Source: a candidate division BRC1 bacterium ADurb.BinA292
GTDB lineage: Bacteria > Sumerlaeota > Sumerlaeia > MVZB01
Length of the DNA stretch: 5,169 nt
Direction: 5' to 3'
NCBI GenBank assembly: GCA_002068205.1
Contig: MVZB01000240.1
Location: forward strand, 1-5,169
Of this stretch, positions 1 to 3,256 are shown in pieces. A program made the position numbers and the translations under genes. Positions within the stretch are counted from its first letter, which is position 1, and each line of letters opens with the position of its first letter. The notes beneath the pieces were generated by a model, which did not search any database, was not told the DNA's origin, and worked only from the letters and a program-made list of their open reading frames with translations.

Positions 1-1404
1 GGAGTGGAACGACGAGCGGGTCGAGCCGTTCTTCGGCGTCATCACAGAGCGCCACCACGGGGAGCCCGCATCCCGCATGAAGAACTTGAACGCGCGCTCG
101 TGATTCTCGAACCGCACGTGCATCGACTCGGCGCCCTCAACCGGCTGATAGGTGCCTTCCAGGTATTCGGCCCAGTTGGCAAGAATCAGGTCCCCCTCGT
201 CGCCCAGGACGTTGCAATCCTCACACGCGAAAGCAGGACGGCCCAGCAGACGATCCGGCTCCCCGTCGCGCGCCGAATTCTGCCAAATGAACTGGCCCGC
301 GGGGTTCACCATCGTCATGAGCCGCGCCAAACAATCCTGGTTGTAGAGCCAGATCGCGTTGCCGTAGCCGTAGCAGCGCAACCGCATGTTGACCAGGTTC
401 GTGTAGGTGATGCTGTCCGCCGGCTGCCCGTTGTCGGGATCGACGGCGATTTTCGCGCCCGAATTCAGGATGCCCAGGAATTCGCCGACGCCCGTCCCGC
501 TGATGCGCTCGTGCTGAAGCCGGCTGCCGAATTCGGAGCGGAAACCGCGCTCCAGGAGTTGCGCCAGTCCGAAGGCCGAGTCCTGAAGAATTTCCTCGCT
601 CGCAAACGACAAACCCATTAGGGAAGTGGCCCGCAAGACGATAAGTTCGGTCTGCATCCGGCTGGGGGAGATTGCCTGAGTTTCAGCCCGACGATAGACG
701 CGCAGCCCGCCCGACACGCTCGTGCTATGGTCCTTGTCCACGCGCGCGGGGATGTGAACCTCGGGCGAGGGCATGTTGACTGCCTGAGTCCGGCCGCCGA
801 TGACATCATCGAATTCGGTCGTCTTCAGGTCCGGCAGGAACGCAGTCGGCACGAGGAAGCCGCCATTGGGATCGGAATAGTTGCCGTGCTCATCGGAACC
901 CGCGGCCAGGCTGCGCAGGTTGTCGCCGATCACGCCGCCAGTGTAGGCCCGCATCACGGCCTGGAAGAATTCGCGCCCGCTCCCGAACCCGCGCTTCGGG
1001 TCGTCCTCGAACCGGTCGCGGACGCCGCCGAAAGAATGTGAGCCTGCCAGATTGCCCCGGTCCACGACCGGACCGTCATCCTCTTGTGACTTGAAGCTGG
1101 TACGCATCTGCCTCGTGACCTCCAAAAGTTCAGGAATGATTTTCTGCTTCGCCGCCGAGTCTTTCGCGGCACCCAGGGCCTGCATTGCCCGATCCAGTCG
1201 CCCGGTGTCGATGCCCAGTTTCTTGAGCATGCCCGGATGGTCGAGATCAAACTGAAGAAAGATGCCCTCGAAATTCGGCCGCATCAGATCGAACAGGCTG
1301 CTGATACTTTCCGCGCTTAAGTTCACCATCGCCGCCAAGTGCGACTCGAGACTTTGAAACAGGTTCTCGTAGAGAGCGAGTGATTCGCGTTCGGAGTATT
1401 TCAT
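1..1404 (-). CDS. HK97-fold phage major capsid protein (3' end outside window)
   Basis: This subunit builds the icosahedral head shell. The frame starts at ATG 1404 and stays open for 468 codons to the left edge. Residues 1-about 150 form a charged, helical N-terminal region (YENLFQSLESHLAAMVNL; LEVTRQMRTSFKSQEDD) like the scaffolding delta domain that is normally cut off by a prohead protease. The shell domain begins at about 145 (REFFQAVMRAYTGG), with the family hallmark SDPNGGFLVPTAFLPDL (177-193). It continues with SASEE-like helix LSFASEEILQDSAFGLAQLL (265-284), the E-loop to A-domain transition FGSRLQHERISGTGVGEFLGIL (292-313), and the C-terminal part (HVRFENHERAFKFFMRDAG, 429-447). The last visible residues (TPKNGSTRSSFHS) resemble the usual end of such proteins, so few residues are probably missing. 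No protease gene precedes it here, although the long N-terminus suggests one is needed. Confidence 0.93.
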   Translation of the reverse strand, partial: MKYSERESLALYENLFQSLESHLAAMVNLSAESISSLFDLMRPNFEGIFLQFDLDHPGMLKKLGIDTGRLDRAMQALGAAKDSAAKQKIIPELLEVTRQMRTSFKSQEDDGPVVDRGNLAGSHSFGGVRDRFEDDPKRGFGSGREFFQAVMRAYTGGVIGDNLRSLAAGSDEHGNYSDPNGGFLVPTAFLPDLKTTEFDDVIGGRTQAVNMPSPEVHIPARVDKDHSTSVSGGLRVYRRAETQAISPSRMQTELIVLRATSLMGLSFASEEILQDSAFGLAQLLERGFRSEFGSRLQHERISGTGVGEFLGILNSGAKIAVDPDNGQPADSITYTNLVNMRLRCYGYGNAIWLYNQDCLARLMTMVNPAGQFIWQNSARDGEPDRLLGRPAFACEDCNVLGDEGDLILANWAEYLEGTYQPVEGAESMHVRFENHERAFKFFMRDAGSPWWRSVMTPKNGSTRSSFHS

Positions 1405-1411
1405 CGAGGAT

Positions 1412-1417
1412 TCCTCC
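1412..1417 (-). promoter_or_regulatory. Strong ribosome binding site of the capsid gene
   Basis: The minus strand reads GGAGGA, 7 nt before the ATG at 1404. It is one of the best Shine-Dalgarno matches in the window, as expected for a protein made in hundreds of copies per particle, and it fixes the capsid start. It overlaps an 11-bp perfect palindrome, GAGGAATCCTC (1407-1417). The 64-nt gap upstream (1405-1468) shows no convincing -35/-10 pair, so the capsid may be read from an upstream promoter. Confidence 0.8.
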
Positions 1418-1468
1418 TACTCTTTCCTGATTCGACGATACCAACGGGTTCGCGATTGGATCCAAACT

Positions 1469-1675
1469 TCATTTTTTCATGAAATTCGTATCGCCTAGGT
1501 TCTTTTCAACATATTCGCTGATGGCTTCCACGGCCAGCCGCTCAAGCGTTGTGCCGCGCGGCCCACGTAGTTTCAGGAGCGAAAGCCGCGTATGGAGCAA
1601 CGCGGGGAGTCGCGCGCAAATATAAACGCCAAGCTCCTCGTCAACGTCTTGTTGCGCTTGTGCGCGTTCCATCAC
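1469..1675 (-). CDS. Short ribbon-helix-helix-like protein, 68 aa
   Basis: The protein has the layout of an Arc/CopG-type ribbon-helix-helix DNA-binding domain: a short strand, GVYICARLP (16-24), a first helix ALLHTRLSLLKLRG (25-38), a Gly/Thr turn, and a second helix TTLERLAVEAISEYVEKNL (42-60). Such domains bind DNA as dimers through the strand. The assignment is by pattern only, and the strand is less polar than usual. Two starts fit: GTG at 1675, 7 nt after GGAGG (1687-1683), or ATG at 1672, one codon later. Both overlap the upstream TGA. It lies just before the capsid gene and could control it or bind viral DNA. A small structural helper is the alternative. The last codons are AT-rich and contain the palindrome TTTCATGAAA (1475-1484). 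Confidence 0.68.
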   Translation of the reverse strand: MMERAQAQQDVDEELGVYICARLPALLHTRLSLLKLRGPRGTTLERLAVEAISEYVEKNLGDTNFMKK

Positions 1676-2091
1676 GATTCCGCCTCCAGCGCCGCGGGTG
1701 AAAGCAGGTCGTTATACCTGCCGCGCTCAAGCCCCGAATAGATTTCCATGAAACGCCGCAGCGCCGGCCCGTTCCCCTGGAATTCGGCGAGCATCTCGAT
1801 TGTCTGAAGCACCGATTGCAGCCAGGTCTGAAGCGCCGGCCGCTCATCGCTCAACATCCGCGCGTAGCGGTCGAGTTTGACGTACGTGTCACGCTGGTTT
1901 TCGTAACTGGGTAGGTCAAGTTGAACGTGCGCCAATTCGCCGGCCGTGCTGAAATCGACCAGTCGGCGGAGCGCCGTGAATGCTCCCGGCCCATTTTCGC
2001 CGTTCTCCGCCTCGCGAATCAGGACGCGCAGCAGGCGCCGCTCGTAATCTGTCGCCAGTAGCAAGGGTGCGTTATCGATTCGGATTTTCAA
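1672..2091 (-). CDS. Unknown helical protein, 139 aa, TTG start
   Basis: I do not recognise this protein. The frame is open up to 2250, but that start would overlap the upstream gene by over 160 nt. A TTG at 2091 overlaps the upstream TGA stop as TTGA and has AGAGGGG at 2106-2101 about 9-10 nt before it, giving a sensible N-terminus (KIRIDNAPLLLATDYERRLLRVLIREAE). The product is mainly charged helices. A Gly/Asn turn lies at 30-35 (NGENGP). There are further helices at about 37-48, 71-81 and 86-119 (ALQTWLQSVLQTIEMLAEF within it), and a Leu-rich end (RYNDLLSPAALEAES). No Cys, membrane segment or signal peptide is visible. Position between small terminase and capsid suggests a head-assembly or packaging accessory, but large terminase, portal and protease are all excluded by size and motif. 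Confidence 0.75.
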   Translation of the reverse strand: MKIRIDNAPLLLATDYERRLLRVLIREAENGENGPGAFTALRRLVDFSTAGELAHVQLDLPSYENQRDTYVKLDRYARMLSDERPALQTWLQSVLQTIEMLAEFQGNGPALRRFMEIYSGLERGRYNDLLSPAALEAES

Positions 2092-2441
2092 CGGGCATGC
2101 CCCCTCTCGATTTCGGTCAACAGTTCGAGGTGCTCTGCAAAATATCGGCGTTGATCCGACCACGTCGGCGACTTGAAGCCGTCGCCCGGCCCCGGCGCCG
2201 CCGGCGGGATCGGTTCGGGCAGCCGGCTGGACTCCCACTTCCACCAGCACGCCGGCCTTGTGAAGTGCCGCTCGGGCGATGAGAGCCAGTCATCAAGAAT
2301 TTGCCGCCGGTTCGCCGTCCAGACGTCCCGATCAGCGTCGGACGGCGCGAATTCGATGAACCACAGTTCGCCGGGCGATAGCGGCCGCGTCGGCACGGGC
2401 GCCACCCGCCGCGGATGGCGAATTGAGCGCTTCTCCGTCAT
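2088..2441 (-). CDS. Uncharacterised phage protein with RPxxWWxWE motif, 117 aa
   Basis: The ATG at 2441 overlaps the terminase stop (ATGA), and AGGAGGT at 2453-2447 lies 5 nt upstream, so the start is firm. The first 20 residues are basic and Pro/Arg-rich. Then come GELWFIEFAPSDADRDVW (24-41), an acidic helix, and RPACWWKWE (62-70). A Pro/Gly linker (74-90) precedes a C-terminal helix, RRYFAEHLELLTEIE (98-112). I recall similar small phage proteins near small terminase genes with an RPWAWWRFE-type motif followed by a Pro stretch and a Tyr...His.Leu.Leu...Glu helix. That resemblance is from memory, not from a search, and no function is known to me. A single Cys (65) rules out a zinc finger. 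Role may be linked to DNA packaging, judged only from position. Confidence 0.8.
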   Translation of the reverse strand: MTEKRSIRHPRRVAPVPTRPLSPGELWFIEFAPSDADRDVWTANRRQILDDWLSSPERHFTRPACWWKWESSRLPEPIPPAAPGPGDGFKSPTWSDQRRYFAEHLELLTEIERGHAR

Positions 2442-2737
2442 GAATCACCTCCTAGATGCAGATCCAACCGCCGCCAGTTTTGCGAGAAGGAATTTCTCGC
2501 GTCCCGCATGACCGCAAGCAGCGGATGCGCAACGCATCCCTTGGCTCCAGCGATGGTCAGCCCCTCTTGGTCGATCTGGGCTTGACAGGCGTCGGCCAGG
2601 TCGCGCGCCCGGAGCGCCACGGCAAGCAATTCCAGTTGGTGCGGCTCAAGAATGAATGTTCTGTTCACCGTCGCCCATGTCTTGCGGGCCGCCGGAGAGA
2701 GTCCTTCGGGAGCCTTAGGAATGGATCTTCGCGCCAC
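2438..2737 (-). CDS. terS: Phage terminase small subunit, P27-like family
   Basis: The small terminase subunit recognises the packaging site in viral DNA and hands it to the large ATPase/nuclease subunit at the procapsid portal. I chose the GTG at 2737 (99 aa) because AAGGA at 2749-2745 sits 7 nt upstream; a TTG at 2761 would add eight Arg/Lys-rich residues with no better signal. The P27 pattern is clear: a basic Pro-containing start, LSPAARKTWATV (13-24), an acidic-aromatic helix EPHQLELLAVALRARDLADA (31-50), QEGLTIAG (57-64), then HPLLAVMRDARNSFSQNWRRLDL (71-93). The conserved 'G...HP' turn and terminal helix ending in LxL fit the family. Length is at the short end for the family. It follows an 86-nt gap and overlaps the next gene as ATGA. 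No large subunit follows, which is unusual. Confidence 0.88.
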   Translation of the reverse strand: MARRSIPKAPEGLSPAARKTWATVNRTFILEPHQLELLAVALRARDLADACQAQIDQEGLTIAGAKGCVAHPLLAVMRDARNSFSQNWRRLDLHLGGDS

Positions 2738-2823
2738 AGTGCTTTCCTTTCTTCGGATCAAAACAGAAATTTCCGGACTATTTTCCGCGCGCGGGGCCGG
2801 GTGCGGTCACTGCGCTTCATCCC
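2738..2823 (-). other. 86-nt gap before terS, partly AT-rich
   Basis: This gap separates the replication genes from the packaging genes. It contains the 10-bp palindrome CCGCGCGCGG (2785-2794) next to an AT-rich run (about 2757-2786, including GAAATTTC), then the terS ribosome site. I see no clear promoter hexamers and no stem-loop followed by a T-run in the reading direction. A promoter, or a packaging site recognised by the terminase, would be reasonable here, because such sites often lie next to terS, but the sequence alone does not show one. Confidence 0.35.
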
Positions 2824-3075
2824 TCAGAGATTTGACCCCGCCCCCCCCCGTCGGCCCCCGCCCCCGCCGGCGGCCCACGATTTCAGGGCGCGGAACGCCG
2901 GTTTGGGCAAGTACGATCCGTTGCGCCGGACGCGGTCGAGCGTCTCGCGCGCCCAGGCGGCCCGGCTCTCGGCGTCCATCAGGACGCGTCCCCGCCATTC
3001 CTCGTCGCCCTCGCCGGCGAGCAGCGCCGCGATGCCGACCTCCAGTCGCCGCCGTGCGCCGTCATCGAACCGCAT
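2824..3075 (-). CDS. Small unknown protein, 83 aa, with Gly/Arg-rich tail
   Basis: I do not recognise this protein. ATG codons at 3081 and 3075 are both in frame. I prefer 3075 because GGGAGG at 3091-3086 lies 10 nt before it and only 4 nt before 3081. It overlaps the preceding gene by 14 nt. The first 67 residues look helical (RRRLEVGIAALLAG, then SRAAWARETLDRV, then PAFRALKSWAA). The part SRAAWAR...NGS...F.AL..WA resembles the last 35 residues of the helicase (ERAAWAR...NGS...FLEDLA). The C-terminus is a Gly/Arg run coded by a G-rich tract that includes nine consecutive G. A one-base error or slippage there would replace the last residues AGSNL with GGVKSLRDEAQ, ending at 2807, so the exact C-terminus is unsure. 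Confidence 0.65.
   Translation of the reverse strand: MRFDDGARRRLEVGIAALLAGEGDEEWRGRVLMDAESRAAWARETLDRVRRNGSYLPKPAFRALKSWAAGGGGGRRGGAGSNL
2836..2865 (-). other. Four-tract G-rich element, potential G-quadruplex in DNA and mRNA
   Basis: The coding strand reads G5-C-G5-CCGAC-G9-C-G4, i.e. four G-tracts of at least four with loops of 1, 5 and 1 nt. This satisfies the usual definition of a strong intramolecular G-quadruplex. It sits at the very 3' end of the 83-aa gene, between the replication genes and the terminase gene, and would also be present in the transcript. It may simply encode a Gly-rich tail, or it may hinder polymerases or ribosomes at the module boundary. Tract order is seen directly; folding and function are inferred. 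Confidence 0.55.
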
Positions 3076-3256
3076 GACCATCGCCCTCCCCCCGCTCGGC
3101 CACCCGCCGCAGCGCCGCGAGGAACGCAACGTTGACCTCGGCCACGCCCGCGCCGCCGGCCAGCAATTCCCCGATGACCTGCTCCAGCCGGTCGATTGTC
3201 TGGCCCACAAGTTCGGCCGGCGACGGGTCGGGTGTGGGGTGCGGCGCCACGGTCAT
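3062..3256 (-). CDS. Small unknown protein, 64 aa
   Basis: I do not recognise this protein. The ATG at 3256 overlaps the helicase stop as ATGA, which argues for translational coupling. A GGAGGA at 3274-3269 lies 12 nt upstream inside the helicase gene, which is somewhat far. The product has a Pro-rich start (PHPTPDPSP, residues 5-13), followed by two probable amphipathic helices at about 14-31 and 38-56 separated by a GGAG turn. It has no Cys, no membrane segment and no catalytic motif. The segment RLEQVIGELLAG resembles RLEVGIAALLAG in the next gene, so the two may be distant relatives. It could be a small helicase partner or a regulator, but nothing in the sequence decides this. Confidence 0.68.
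   Translation of the reverse strand: MTVAPHPTPDPSPAELVGQTIDRLEQVIGELLAGGAGVAEVNVAFLAALRRVAERGEGDGHAVR

Noticed and set aside
4..621. 205-codon plus-strand open frame
   Set aside because: It is fully antisense to the capsid gene, whose family match is clear.
1247..1465. 72-codon minus-strand open frame across the capsid start
   Set aside because: It overlaps the capsid N-terminal region in another frame and lacks a good ribosome site; the capsid frame is well supported.
1672..2250. Longer 192-aa version of the unknown 139-aa protein
   Set aside because: It would overlap the firm upstream gene by more than 160 nt. The TTG at 2091 overlaps the stop and has a ribosome site.
2785..2794. Palindrome CCGCGCGCGG as a terminator stem
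   Set aside because: It has no loop, and in the reading direction it is followed by A-rich rather than T-rich sequence.
2807..2998. 63-codon minus-strand open frame
   Set aside because: It overlaps the 83-aa gene in another frame and has no ribosome site. Only its last codons matter, as a possible -1 shifted ending.
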